From: Cordia subcordata
Lineage: Eukaryota > Streptophyta > Magnoliopsida > Boraginales > Cordiaceae
DNA: 64,000 nt
Direction: 5' to 3'
Assembly (NCBI GenBank): GCA_028554755.1
Contig: JAPTOF010000005.1
Coordinates: 8,379,501 to 8,443,500 of the forward strand
Each line of letters opens with the position of its first letter. The stretch's first letter is position 1. Below, one piece after another: positions 31,513 through 44,188 of the stretch. A model generated the notes under the pieces. That model saw only the letters and a list, made by a program, of their open reading frames with translations. It was not told where the DNA came from and did not search any database. The translations under genes were made by a program, and so were the position numbers.

Positions 31513-33225
31513 TATATGTATATGTGTATGTGTGTGTGTGTATAGATATATGTAGTTTCACACTAAAAGTTATAAAATTTGTCGATACGCCAATATATTT
31601 CAATGCATGTTTTAAATTAATTAAGAATCACATAACATATACATACATACATACATACATATATATATATATGTGTGTGTGTGTATGTATGTATAAGAAC
31701 ATAAATTTAAGAACAAATTTATTTTATTTAAAGACAAAATCGTGTACGAAAAAATTGTATATCATTCAAGTGCTACATTTCATGTTCTGTGATAAGAAAT
31801 TTGTTTAATATGAATAATTTATTACTCAGAACAGTTTATAACGATATTATATCTTTTTCATGATCTTATGTATATGTATATAACTTGGTTTTATATATTT
31901 TTAACCCTCAATTAAAGAGGACTATTTTTTTCTCGAAAAAGAAAAAAATTATCCCACTTTTTGATTGATAGATCCCTTTGACCATATATAATTGGGAGGA
32001 GAATATGTCATGTTGGAAGTGATTTATTGTACAATGTTTTCGTGCAGTTGTTGAATTAGATGCTTAATCACGAAGTGTTGATTAGAACCCACTTGAAATC
32101 CTCCTTTTTGGACCAAAAAAAAGGTCCTCCTTTTCATACTTCTTAAAGTAACCAGAAAGCATTACCATAGGCATCGGTTCATAAGTAATTCATAAATTTG
32201 ATAGTGGTGAGTCTTTTTTTTTTGTAATCAATTAAGAGTCTATCTTCATTTAGAGCCTATTTGCCTCTGCTTATTTAGTAGTTTATAAGCTCCTATAAAA
32301 ATAGCACTTTTTTTATATATTTTTTACTATTTACAACTTATGAGCCTCAAATAAACTTAGCCAAACAGTAAGCTGTTGACGCTTTATCCTGAATATATTA
32401 AAGATAGATCATTTGGACCCCAACTTTCTTGGTTCCTATTACAATAGGAAACAAATATATAAACAATATAATAAATAGAGAATGAGAAAAAATATATTAG
32501 AGAGAGGAAAAATATAAGAGAGAGAAGGGGAATATTTTATTATTTCTCTTAATAGTTAGTATTTGGTATAACTTTTACAATGCATAGACCCTTTATTTAT
32601 AAGAAAAATACAACAATAGTTACAATAAAACTAGAATTTATTTGTAGTTACATAAGGCTAGATTTATTTGGACTTAGAATACATAAGCTAATTTAACTTC
32701 ATGAGATGAGAGTTTAGATGATCATGAATTATACTTGAGTATGAATACAATAAAGTAGCCCAAAAATAAATATCTACAATAAATTAATAATTTCATAATC
32801 AAGTAAATTTTCATACTTGAATTATAATATACAAGATATTCTGATATTAGAATTATAAAAGTGAGTCTTTTAATCTTTGAATTATTATTAATTATTAGAC
32901 ACCGTTAGTCCTCTTAGCCATTACACTAACATTACTTGTACGATCATAGCACATAAATAACTAATAATAACATTAATTTTTAGACAAAAATAACTAAAAA
33001 GACTAATAATAATTAATAGTTTAAGATGTAGACTAAAAGTTCCCACCTACTATAATATAATTTAAAGAATGGGGGTAAGAAAGAATTAACCCAATAAAGT
33101 TTAAATCCTTTTATAATTATTAAAACTCGAGAATCATACCAATTACCATTAGACCAAATGGCTAATACCCATCTTTATGAGTACTCTTTCTAATAAAGAA
33201 ACAAGAGTGGGGTGCACAAAAAAAC
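31513..33225. other. Upstream flank of the PAO gene, no other gene
   Basis: Holds microsatellites at about 31518-31552 and 31640-31695 (ACAT, AT, GT, GTAT types) and the small MITE at 32253. The rest is AT-rich without recognisable content. The last few hundred bases probably include the PAO promoter. Confidence 0.5.
32253..32368. mobile_element. Small Tourist-like MITE, family B-like
   Basis: Ends GAGCCTATTTGCCTCTGC and, inverted, CTTAGCCAAACAG, with TTA at the left and TAA at the right. CTTATTTAGTAGTTTATAAGC at the left echoes the family B interior. Confidence 0.5.
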
Positions 33226-33233
33226 TATAAAAA
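33226..33233 (+). promoter_or_regulatory. TATA box of the PAO gene
   Basis: TATAAAAA stands 96 bp before the ATG at 33322. That leaves room for a leader of about 60 bp, which ends in a CT-rich tract. Spacing and sequence fit a plant core promoter; the transcription start is inferred. Confidence 0.6.
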
Positions 33234-33286
33234 CCGCCTCCCGCTATTTCTTCGTCCATTGCCAACACAAAACGCTCATCTACACC

Positions 33287-33320
<34 letters not shown>
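33287..33320 (+). repeat. (CT)n tract in the PAO 5' leader
   Basis: An uninterrupted CT dinucleotide run up to the base before CATGG. Pyrimidine tracts near the start are common in plant 5' leaders. As a microsatellite it is likely length-polymorphic. Confidence 0.8.
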
Positions 33321-33321
<1 letters not shown>

Positions 33322-33323
<2 letters not shown>

Positions 33324-36300
33324 GGAAACCCCAACTCGCTGCTCCGTTGTCATCGTCGGAGCTGGTATTTCAGGTATCACACACACCACTCTTAATTTGT
33401 CCAATTACATAAATATATATGTACATATATTTATGTAATATGTATGATACCATCCAGGCATAGCGGCTGCGAAGGTGTTGGCGGAGAATGGGATTGATGA
33501 CGTGGTTATACTGGAGGCGTCGGACAGGATAGGAGGAAGGATGAGGAAGGAGGAATTCGGCGGCGTGACGGTGGAGCTCGGCGCCGGCTGGATTGCCGGC
33601 GTCGGCGGCAAACAGGCGAACCCCATTTGGGAGCTCGCCCGCCAATCCGACCTCCGCACCTGTCTCTCCGACTACAGTCATGCCCGCTTTAACATCTACG
33701 ACCCCAAGTACGTTTGTCTGCAACTACATTCTGCCTAACTACTTTTGTGGTTTTTTGTTTACGTGTAATTTGTTGTATTACGTCATCGTGTTACATCCTT
33801 GTGTGGACCATATTGGTAATGTGTTGTATTATGTATCATGTTACAGCGTTGTGTGGACCATATTGGCTCAGCTTTACGAGTTAAATTTCAGGGCCTTAGT
33901 TGAAGCCTATGCGGTGCCACAACGGTTGAAAGTGTAATCTGTTCTGGTTAAGGGAAAAAAAAAGCGCAATTTGTTTTAGTGTTTGTGTTTTTTGGTTTTT
34001 AGCTTTTTCTTGTAAAATCATACGTCAGATTGCTGTTTTATTACAGTTGTTGATGGCGACACTGTCTGAAACGTTTTTCTAATTTTCAATTTTTTTTTTT
34101 TTTTTGGTTGGTTGGTCACAGTGGGAAGATATTTCCGAGTGGAGTGGCAGCTGACTCGTATAAGAAGGCCGTGGACTCGGCGATTCAGAAGCTGAGGAAC
34201 GAGCAACCCGGCTACGATGCAAGCGCTGATGTGACACTTCTCAATGAAACACTATCGTATGTTATTCACGTTTTCCTTTCCCTTCGATTTGGCTTTTGAC
34301 AATGAAGCTGGAGAAAAATGTAGAATCATCATGTCGTTTTCAAGACTCTTCCTATGTCTTCTCCTATTCTTATTCTCATATCTGATATTTAACGATTTTT
34401 GTTCACAGTACTCCGAAAACGCCCATAGAGTTGGCAATTGACTTCATTCTACATGACTTTGAAATGGCAGGTTAATTTTTTCTAAAACCATATTAGCTCT
34501 TCAATTGTTTATTGTATTTCTTCTGAAATATTTTAACTGAAAATTTTGGTATTTTTTTGCTTACATTTTGCAGAGGTAGAACCCATATCCACATATGTAG
34601 ATTTTGGAGACAGCGAGTTTCTAGTGGCTGATGAGAGAGGGTATGAATATTTGCTTTACAAAATGGCAGAAAGCTTTATGTTTACATCGGAGGGTAAAAT
34701 CTTGGACAGTCGTCTCAAGCTGAACAAGGTATAATTAAATAAAAATTTCAACTTGCACTGATAATAATAATAATAAATAGCAGTATCCAATTTTGGCATC
34801 TGGGGACTTGATTCATGATTTATGCAATTGCCTTTTTATCAACTAATCATGACATACCAAAAGCAATGGGGCATGCATGTAAGTAGCACAGACCCATCAC
34901 CCGAGATAGGTGTTTATCTTTTTTCGTAATATTATAACGTTATGATTAGAATTCGAATCCTAAACCCGGACTACAGTTCTAAATAGTGATATCTGGATGC
35001 CCTACAAACATGGACATGAAGTTTAGCTGTAGAAGACAGTGAAATAACAGAAGGGGTGATTAGTGGTGGAGAAACTGTGAGACCGTTTTCGTATGCATGC
35101 ACTCCTTTTTTTCTTTTTTCCCTCTTTCTTGTGTGTCTTGTTGTTAAGATTATGATTGCTTCATTTTTTATTTTATTTTATTTTATTTTATTGCTGCAGA
35201 TGAGGACGTTTTTTCAAGTTGTTTTCTTTTTGTTTCTTTGTGTAGATACGAGTAAAGAGTAAATAGACACTCGTTTGCTGTCAGCAAATCTTCTAGTTGC
35301 ATACTACTTTATCTTTTTCTATGCTTTTTAAATACTTATTTTTAAAAAACAAAAGAATCTCAATCTTCTTTCTTGAATTTAGTGATTTCAAAATTCGTGT
35401 TCTAGACGAAAATGGGATAGTGAAACTTTGAAAAGTAAATGTTAGAAAACGTGTTAATTCACTTTTCTCTTCGAACCTAATAATATGTTTATAAAAAATG
35501 TCATGATGGAGGTACGTACTAAAAGAATCATATAATCAATTGCTGAACTGATCATATTTAACTTTATTGTAGTGGGGTTTCCGTGGAAGTTAAGGTTCAT
35601 CTTTGAGAGACTCCATTATGGAAAATCCAGAAGATGAAGACTTCCATATAGTATGATTATGTTATGGGAAAAAAAAAAGGTGCTTTTGCATTTTGTGGTG
35701 TGAAATCATAATATTCGGTCCTTTTTGCCTTTCGCTAGTAAGCACATTAAAAAATTAAAAGTACTTTCTAATTTTTTATTGCTCGTTGTTCTTTCGACGT
35801 ATACAATATTGTAATATTATAAAAAAGATACAATGCAGTTGTCCTTTAGAAATATCTAGCAGTAAGAGTTAGGCTCAAACTCGACCCAAAAATCCTGTTC
35901 AATCCCAGTTCCTGTTTTAGGGTAAGTGTCCTAATTTACCTAATAGTTGGATTGTGGAGCCAGTCTTTTCACGTGTGATTTACCATTTAGTGAACAGGAT
36001 CAACTGGTTGTCTGATGATCGGATTCTACCAATTAAAAATTCTTTTCATTTGTGCTATTATTAGTTGAGTTCCGCCAATTATCTGAAGTTTTCTCATTAG
36101 CAAAGAAAAGATAAGAGGGAGTTATTAAAATGTTCTAATTCTTTTATAACATTATATAATGTTAGACGGTATTCAATAATTTTGTGTGAAGAATAACTTG
36201 TGGGTCACTACTCAAATCTTTGATATTCTCCATGCACACAGTGGGACGATAAAAAAAGAAAAGGGGTATTTATGAGCCTACAGTCCATATTTTGACTCGT

Positions 36301-39300
36301 CCAAGGGGTGTTTAATATAATAGATGGTGATGGTGATGAAATGCTAGGATCTAACTTTTATTTTTTTTTTTTTGTACTACTCCAAGTACTCATTGCAAAT
36401 CCTGTGTGCTGTGGGCCCTCCAATCCACTGTCTTGCACACAGCATTTGTAGAGTTATGAGACTCCTCCTACTCTTTCATCCAGTGGCGAATTGAGTGAAC
36501 GATTTGACATTTTTTTCCCCACGGAAAATCATGATATGATTATGTGGGTAAATGATCTATTGATAAGGGTCCGTAATTATATAACATTATCGGAGAGATC
36601 GTTTCATATCATAAAACTCGAACATAATGATAAGCTCAGGCAGTTGAGGTCTTCACTAGTACTAATAAGATCTTTAATGTCCCTTAATTAAATTAATTCT
36701 CATATTTCAATGTATCTGAACTTGAGAAGAATTTAAGTTAAGACTCACTCTGGTGCACAAATTTTCTTGGTTTGACTTTTCAGATTCTTATGGTTATATT
36801 TATTATAATAATTTATGGATTGTGAAAATGAATGCACATTCATGGCTCTGGTATTTCACGGAAATATGGCAGGTTGTTCGGGAAGTGCAGCACTCGAGAA
36901 ACGGCGTTTCGGTGACAACGGAGGATGGTTTTGTTTACGAAGCCAATTACGTGATTTTGTCTGCTAGCATTGGTGTCCTCCAAAGCAACCTCATTTGCTT
37001 TAGACCCCCTTTGCCCGTACGTACTCCTCTTTCCCTTATTTATCTATACAATCTTTTTCGTGATTTAGATTCCTTCCTAACATATCCTAACACGTGGGAG
37101 ACCCTTCTATGGTAGCGAGTGTGTTGTCGATTCACTAATATCTTCCACAACGTGATAACATAGTTATTTGTCATGAACTCGAGCCTAGATTCTCAGCCGC
37201 GACTATATCAAATTAACTACTCTTCCGTCTCATAATATTAGTCATCTTAAAAAAAAAAAATTTGTCTCAAAATATCTGTCACTCACTCTGAGAAGTTTAA
37301 GGAGATAATAATTTTTATTTTCTAAATTTACCCATCTTTTAATGCAATGGTAAAAAAAACATAATTTAATATCAGATAAGATAAAAAAAATAAAAAATGA
37401 TATTTTTGTCATGTTATTGCAAATTTATCTAAAAGTGAGGCTATTAATTAACTTTATTGGTCTGGGTGTAAAAACCTTAAACTACTGATAAAATGAGGCG
37501 AGAGAGTAATTGATGTCTTCAACTAGGGGTGATTATAATGTCCTATATTGGTCTATAGAGTAATTTGTGATTGGTTTATAAATGAGTGTTGTGGGTATAA
37601 CTAATATTTTGAGTTGATTATATTAGAGTCCAAATAGGTCTCCAACCAGGGTTGTGACTCCTTTGTAAGTCAATGTTGTGAGTAGAACTAATAACGTGGA
37701 TTAATAGTATTAAAACTCAGATAGATAGTTGAGAGTGATATAGTCAGTTCAAGTTATTAGTTATATTCACACAATCCACTTATAAATAAATTACCCCATG
37801 AACCAATGTGACCCCGCAAACGAACATTAGATAATACATTATCGGATCTAATTTGTTTTACTAACAAAAAGTACATGCGTTGCAAAAGTGTGAGTTGGAG
37901 ATGATTCATTGTTTACATATTTTTGTTTCTTTTCAATTTTCAATTCTTTATGTGCATTAAAATTTGTTTCTTTTATCTCCATACTTCAATGCGCAATTCG
38001 TTTGGGAATGGTCCAATAATTTGATCAAGGAAATAGTCATGGCTAAGATATGGGACCCTTACAGGTTGGACAACCTATACCTAATTCGGTCACCTGCACA
38101 ATGCTGATTCGAAGATTCTGACCCTATATATTAAATTACAAAGAGTTGAAGAGATCAGCATTGATGACCATGGAGCTACCCACCATATTAACTCGAGCTC
38201 CGTTAATTGCTCAAGCTAGGAAAATAGATGTTAGAGTTGTCTCTACACATGCTATGCCAAGTGTAGCTCTATGGTGAAAAATGTACATTTAAGTCGTGGG
38301 GGGGGGGGGTCACAGTTTCTCTTTTTGTTCGGATTTTCACGGGTTTGGTTTCTCTTGTAAAGTTACAAAAAAGATCAAGTATTATTAATTTTCAAAATTT
38401 TTTAAAAAGTCTTAAAACGAAAAGGGTACTTCATAGTTTACAATTTCGAATATCTTATATTTGAAACAAAAGGACGTAGATTAATGAGTTCTTTCAACTT
38501 GTCAGTTCCCATGCCTATCTAAGTGAAATTTTGTGCTTGAGAAATGCAGACATGTATGGAGATCATATATGTTATGCTCTACAAGTCTTAATCTTAGTAG
38601 ATCATTAGGCAACAGAGAGGCTTGGATTTTTGGCATTTGTATTCAGGACAATCCCAATTTGGCCTATTACCCTTGGTTTGTCTGTGTTCTTTTACCCGGT
38701 TTGGTAGATAATTCCTGTATCATTTATGAAATAGTATTTGCTTGACGCCCGAATTATCAAATGAAAATTTTGATTTGTAACATCCTGAATCTGTAAAGCA
38801 CCATGCATTTATCATCAATAAGCACATTGGAACATGTACATTTATCTTTAATAATTTCTAGTCGAAAACATATCGTTCTGGAAACAAAAAGAGTGTGTAG
38901 ACAACCTTTAAGCTGCAGCCGACCTTGGTGACAGAAGCGATCGGTTCTGTTTCTGAAACTACGAAGCAGACGATCACAAAGGCATAAGTCGGATTGGGGT
39001 AACGAATATATTAGGCAAAGTATATTGATATAACGATATTAACCCTGTAAATTATGCCAGACTGCTGGGAGCCAAAATGGCGAGCTAGCACGAAAAATGT
39101 GCTCTGCCATACTCGGCGGGGTAGGAACAGAGATCGTATCATGATTCGCGATTGTCATATTGAATCTGGACATGTGTGGACTCTGGAAAGATAATTTGCT
39201 TGGCCAGTTTCTGTGTCTGACTCACCTCAGCAATTTTAAATGGAAAGATATCTGTTTAAATAATTGGAACACGTTTGGTTGTGTGTTTGTGGTCCCTTGA

Positions 39301-41194
39301 TCTAAGCAAAAGCTGATATGCATCCCCCCCCCCCCCTCTCTATACTGTCCTTTCTGAATTTGAAACTAATGCAATTAAACAAAATTGCACAGAGGTGGAA
39401 GACAGATGCCATTGGAAATCTTGACATTATGGTTTACACAAAGATCTTCCTGAAGTTTCCGTATAAGTTCTGGCCGTGTGGGCCCGAGAAAGAGTTCTTC
39501 ATCTACGCTCATGAGCGGAGAGGCTACTACACTTTCTGGCAGGTTTGTATTTTATAATGTTCTTATTATTGTGCCATTGTCACCTAGAAATTTGCGGATT
39601 AATATTGGGTACATTGCAAAAATGAATCGCTATCATGTGTCTCCACACGTGCACTGAGAGGGTGTTTGGCTTTGCTTATTTGGTGCTTATTAGCACTTAA
39701 ATAGTAAAAAAGTACGTGAGAGAGTGTTTTTTTCTAAGTACTTATAAGCACCCAAAATAAGCAAAGCCAAACACCCTCGAAGTTCACTACATGGTCAACT
39801 TATAGTACATTCTGCTCCTCAATGTTCACTTTCTGTGTTGATCTCTTGTGACTGTCGTAAGTCATGAAACAAGAACCAGAGTGAACTTATCTATCTGCCT
39901 TCAAATTATTATTACCGAAGCCAAAAAATAGTTTTTTAACGTTACACTAGTTTATTGTTTGCGCCTACAAATCCTGCACTGCACTTGTATAAAGTCAAGC
40001 TTGTTTTTTGTCCTGGTTCTATGCGGTAAAATTTGGGTCCTTGGCAGTTTGTTATTTGGTCAGCAGATATATAATTAATTACATGAGATGTAGCTTTCTC
40101 TTGACAATATATGCTGCTTATATGGACATAAAACACGCTGCACTTGATTGACGATGTTTAACTAGATCCTTGGGTGATTTGTCAAGTAATTGAATCCCAT
40201 TTTATCATTTTACTGATGGCAATGATATCTTTCGGCTATTTAAGAACACATACCTAAATGTGTAAAAACTGCCTCCTCGGTTTTTTCTAAACACCACTCG
40301 AAAGAAAGTATTTTACGCGTCTCTTTTGGACGAAATTTCCGGTTTCTGTTCCTAAAGAATTAGTATGCCATGAAACCTTTGCTTCTCTCTCACTCAGCTT
40401 GGCGGATATTTTTGACTGCAACTACCATTGAACAAAAAGAAATTATAGAGTAATGCATTGGTTTCTCAGTAGATAATAAACTCTGTTTTTTAAGCCGCTT
40501 TAAGCTACAGACAAAACTTTTACAATTAACAAAGCTGGGTGTTGATCTGTTGCTATGTCACCAGCACATGGAGAATGCTTATCCGGGGTCCAATATTCTC
40601 GTCGTAACTTTGACCAATGGCGAATCGAAACGTGTCGAAGCTGGGTCAGATCAAGAAACACTGAGAGAAGCAATGGAAGTACTCAGGAATATGTTTGGAC
40701 CCCACATTCCAGATGCCACGGACATACTGGTGCCACGCTGGTGGAATAATCGCTTCCAACGTGGCAGCTACAGCAACTATCCTATTTACGTCAATCATCA
40801 ACTCGTCCATGATGTTAAGGTACGCACAGCTTATATTATTCTTGTCTTGCCAACTTTTAGGGCTCTGTTTCAAAAGCCCTTTTTTTTTAATAATTTTTTT
40901 AAAATAATTTATTATGAAAAGTTAAAGATTTTGATTTCTATAAAAAAATTATATTTTTTCTTGAAGAAAAAAATCGATCCAAACAGATCTTATTTGAATA
41001 ATGGTGCATCAAGTGTTCATCAAGAAACATGGTAAATACTTTACCCCTCCAAAGTGTCTCTAAGGCATCACTTTGACAAATTTTACCATTCAATTAGCAT
41101 ATTCATCCAATTTGGTAAACTTTAGCATAGAATCAGAACCAGAATTTGACTCTGACTCGATTGTGACCACATCCTATTAGCAACAGACACATTA

Positions 41195-41243
<49 letters not shown>

Positions 41244-41720
41244 GTAGTCCTACAGCCCTCAGAAGCATAACCAATGTGTATGCTAATTTTACTTCATCTT
41301 TATTTAATTCCATGCCTGATCTTATCCGTAACTACTACATGATCAGGCACCAGTTGGACGGATATTTTTCACAGGAGAGCACACAAGCGAAAAATTCAAT
41401 GGCTACGTCCATGGAGGTTATCTTTCAGGTAAGCGATTTCTTGAAATTCCACCATACCGAAAACTACAATCCTTTGGCAGACAAGTTAATATACGCCGCC
41501 ACTGGTCCATCCAGGTATAGACACTAGTAAAGCTTTGCTAGAGGAAATGAGAAAAGAGAAGGATAAAAGTGAGAGTCAAGGTTTTCTATTACAGCCGTTG
41601 CTAGCTTTGACAGGCTCATTGGCACAACAAGATTCAGTGCCGAATCTTCATAAATGTGATATGCCAAGACAACACTTCCTTAGTAACAGTAACATGAGCC
41701 TTCCAGAGGCCATATTATGA
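33322..41720 (+). CDS. PAO1: Polyamine oxidase, FAD-dependent, PAO1 type
   Basis: Ten coding exons: 33322-33373, 33458-33707, 34122-34256, 34409-34470, 34574-34728, 36873-37016, 39393-39542, 40565-40819, 41347-41428, 41515-41720. They join in frame to 496 aa plus TGA. The start [18 protein letters not shown] puts the FAD GxGxxG motif at residues 13-18 with no signal peptide, so the enzyme is probably cytosolic. [14 protein letters not shown] and VELGAGWI are further flavin contacts. K283 in [14 protein letters not shown] matches the conserved active-site lysine of the amine oxidase family. The C-terminal FAD block is [15 protein letters not shown] from residue 402. The protein ends SLPEAIL, with no SKL/SRL peroxisomal tag. 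The family oxidises spermine or spermidine with release of H2O2. Substrate and back-conversion activity cannot be read from sequence. Family and full length are certain; the PAO1 subclade is inferred from the missing targeting signals and the conserved C-terminus. Confidence 0.93.
34729..36872 (+). other. PAO intron 5
   Basis: A 2144-bp GT-AG intron, AT-rich, with a (TTTTA)n run at about 35164-35190. Short frames inside it have no domains. No nested gene or clear element is seen. Confidence 0.7.
37017..39392 (+). other. PAO intron 6
   Basis: A 2376-bp GT-AG intron and the longest in the gene. It carries a 12-base G run at 38298-38309 and a 13-base C run at about 39324-39336, close to the 3' splice site. 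I recognise no element. Confidence 0.7.
39658..39778. mobile_element. Tourist-like MITE, family B, 121-bp foldback in PAO intron 7
   Basis: Both ends read GAGGGTGTTTGGCTTTGC inward and the pairing continues for at least 23 bp, so almost the whole unit folds into one hairpin. The flanking trinucleotides TGA and GAA are not identical. It is the shortest and most symmetric family B copy and lies between exons 7 and 8. Confidence 0.85.
40860..40989. mobile_element. Short Tourist-like MITE, family A, in PAO intron 8
   Basis: Starts GGGCTCTGTTTC and ends CGATCCAAACAGATC, flanked by TTA at 40857-40859 and 40990-40992. At 130 bp it is about half the normal family A size, as if internally deleted. 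Confidence 0.65.
41184..41241. repeat. (AT)n-(GT)n microsatellite in PAO intron 8
   Basis: An AT run passes directly into a GT run about 105 bp before exon 9. Confidence 0.9.
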
Positions 41721-43217
41721 CTAAATGGACATGTTCATGGAACTATCAACAGAAATTTCTCTGACATGTACGTCAAGCTGAGTCTTGAAGGAAATGGCCT
41801 CATCGCGGACAGGGAAGGGATTCGAGCCCTTGATGCCATCGGAGGTGGGATACACGATACGTGAATGAACGAGCAGGAAAACCCAAGACTGAATATATTT
41901 TTGCCGAGCACGACTTAAAATCACTGAAGGATATAGGAATGTTCATTTTGATTGGCGTTGGTGTAGGATTGATGTAACATTGTTCTTGTAGCAGAGTTGA
42001 AAATGCAAAAATATTCCAACTGTAGTGGCAAAATTGTCGAAATTGTTCATACAAGTACTGTGTTATCAATTCTAATTAATTTGTTCTAGTGCGCCTCTGT
42101 TAATTCGCGTTGCTGTAATGCTTTGATATTATTATATCTATGAGACCATATTCTCAAAGAACCGCTATCAATTGGAATTCAGAAATTGACATAAAGCAAT
42201 GAGAAAGAATTTGCATAGCCTAGAGGGCCTATGTATTGTTTGGTATTGGGCCAATTACTTAGCGTACCATGCATAGACTTACAAGCAGTCTAAAAAAGGA
42301 AACAGTTCGTGCTGGCTTTTGGTTCCCAGAAATGTGATTCTTGGAAATGTGGGTAAAACTGTTTGGTGTTTCAACAATATTTTGGAAAAATTTTAATTAA
42401 TTTCTAAGAATGTTAAATTGTGATATTTGGTTCAAACCCAACATACTTGAGAATCTTAAGTTATTTTTCAAAAATGTCCTTAAATAAAAAATAAAATAAA
42501 ATTTCACAAAAAAATATAAAAAACTTTAATTTTACCAACATAAATAGCGATATGCAGATAGCCTCAGTTAATCTTGAACGGTGACCATTTTGCCCCAAAA
42601 AAAAAATTGAACATTTGTGTTAATCTTCAATGGTGCCCATTTTGCCCCCTTCCCCCCCCCCCCCCCAACAACAAAAAAAAAAAGAATGGTGCCCATATAT
42701 ATATATATATATATATATATGTAGGCTCCAATTTATGAAACGGATATTTTACAAGGGGTAAATTATCTTTTAAGTTTTCTATAAACATTTCCATAGCTTA
42801 GGAAAGTTAGATTCTCACCCCCTTAGGTGGGAATAGAAAGAGAGAAAGTTGTGGGAATATTGGATTCTTGGGAATGTGATATTCCTGGAAATATTTTTTT
42901 ATTCCACAACCAAACGTAGGTGTATCACATCCGAAAGTCCACATTTTTAGGAATCTTAAAGATTTCGTGAAACAAATGCACCCCAAGAGAAATAGAAAGA
43001 TAAATGCTTTTCTGGGTGGCTTATAAATGAAAAACCAGAGATAGACTTAGAAATTATATATAGTTAGAACTATCCTTCAAGAATGATGACTTGAGGTCAA
43101 ATTTTATTGGGAGCGAGAGGTCAGGTACTCAGGTTTGGTGGAGATTAACAAAAAATTAACAAAAGTAAAAGGAAAAACCAAGGACGAGTCATATCATTAG
43201 CTTTTCTTAGATTGAAA
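41721..43217. other. PAO 3' flank, no further gene
   Basis: It begins with the PAO 3' untranslated region; no clear AATAAA near the stop. At 42306-42983 there may be a worn PIF/Harbinger-like element: the right end, inverted, reads GGGGTGCATTTGTTTCACG, and repeated GGAATGTG blocks lie inside. The left end is not convincing. The block TGGTGCCCATTTTGCCCC recurs at 42573 and 42631 near a C run at 42652-42666 and an (AT)n run at 42694-42720. Confidence 0.45.
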
Positions 43218-43931
43218 AGTAAAATTCATTTTATGCTTTGTGCTTTGTGAAAGTCGCATAAAACTCATTTGGTTTCAAAATTCGCTTATACCCTCTATGG
43301 TTTAAAGAAACGTTGCACATTGATACTCTAAAAAATATACCTACATCATATTTTGACTTGTTAATAGTGAAAAACTCAAGTAAATCGGTGCAATTTTCCC
43401 CCTTTTGCTTTTAAAAATGGTATAAAATTCCCCCTCTGATTTTAAAAGTGGTGCAAATTTCCCCTTCTGATTTTATAAATAGTATACAATTCCTCCATCT
43501 AATTTGAAATAAGGTGCAAATATAATCGTAAATGAGTAAAAAAACAAAAAATATATCTCTTAAATTACGTAGATTTCTTTATTTAATTGACTCCTTAAAA
43601 TAATACAAGTATATTCAATAATAACTGAATGCATATAAACCAAGAAGTCTACATAATTTTGTATGTATATGTTTTTTTATTTTCACACTACTAGTGGTAT
43701 ATTTACACCTTATTCAAACCGGAAGAGGGATTTTGCATCATTTTTAAAATTAGGGGGAGGTATTTGCACCGAGTTTAAAATACTTGTTAACTCTATATGG
43801 AAAAACTAATGGTAGAGGCAAATGTAAAACACTTTTAAGCCACAGGGGGTATCAGCGAGTTTTGAAACAATATGGGATTTTATACAACTTTCACAAAGTA
43901 CCAGGGGGAAGGGGTAAAGTGCATTTTACTC
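43218..43931. mobile_element. Mutator-like inverted-repeat element, non-autonomous
   Basis: Imperfect inverted arms of about 100 bp share CTTTGTGAAAGT, TGTTTCAAAA and GCTKATACCC on opposite strands. The flanks TAGATTGAAA (43208-43217) and TAAATTGAAA (43932-43941) form a 9- or 10-bp duplication with one mismatch. Internal GGTGCAAATTTCCCC-type blocks repeat. It is non-coding, and the ends resemble the element at 6609-6852. Confidence 0.68.
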
Positions 43932-43941
43932 TAAATTGAAA

Positions 43942-44188
43942 CTAACAACTGTAAAATTTTGTTGAGAAAAAAATGTGATATATTAGAAAATGTTAGGAAA
44001 TTAATGCACAAATAACGAGAAAAGAACCCACACAAAAACTCCACTAAATGAAATAGTATTACCTACAATGATGACTTTTTGCGCAACCAAGAAAGTCTAA
44101 ACTCTTCCATGCTTTGCTTATAGTGGCTCTCTCCTCACTAGGACTAGAACGAATATAAGACATATACTAAACAACTAAACATAAGGTC
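43942..44188. other. Short gap with nothing recognised
   Basis: AT-rich sequence between the inverted-repeat element and the copia relic, where the missing pol part of that relic would be expected. It shows neither pol domains nor an LTR. Confidence 0.4.

Noticed and set aside
30597..31520. An 8-bp target duplication for the hAT element at 30605
   Set aside because: Both flanks are AT/GT microsatellite (AATATATA and TATATGTA), so any match is uninformative.
33370..33723. A 117-codon frame on the - strand opposite PAO exon 2
   Set aside because: It mirrors the GC-rich coding exon of PAO on the other strand and has no domain of its own.
36491..37115. Possible additional exon around PAO exon 6
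   Set aside because: The flanking frames lie in introns 5 and 6. The family protein is complete without them and the splice sites at 36873 and 37016 fit exactly.
40646..40873. A - strand frame opposite PAO exon 8
   Set aside because: It is explained by the coding strand, where exon 8 joins in frame to exons 7 and 9.
42306..42983. A further Harbinger-like element
   Set aside because: The right end looks plausible but the left end lacks a matching inverted terminus and target, so I note it only in the flank description.
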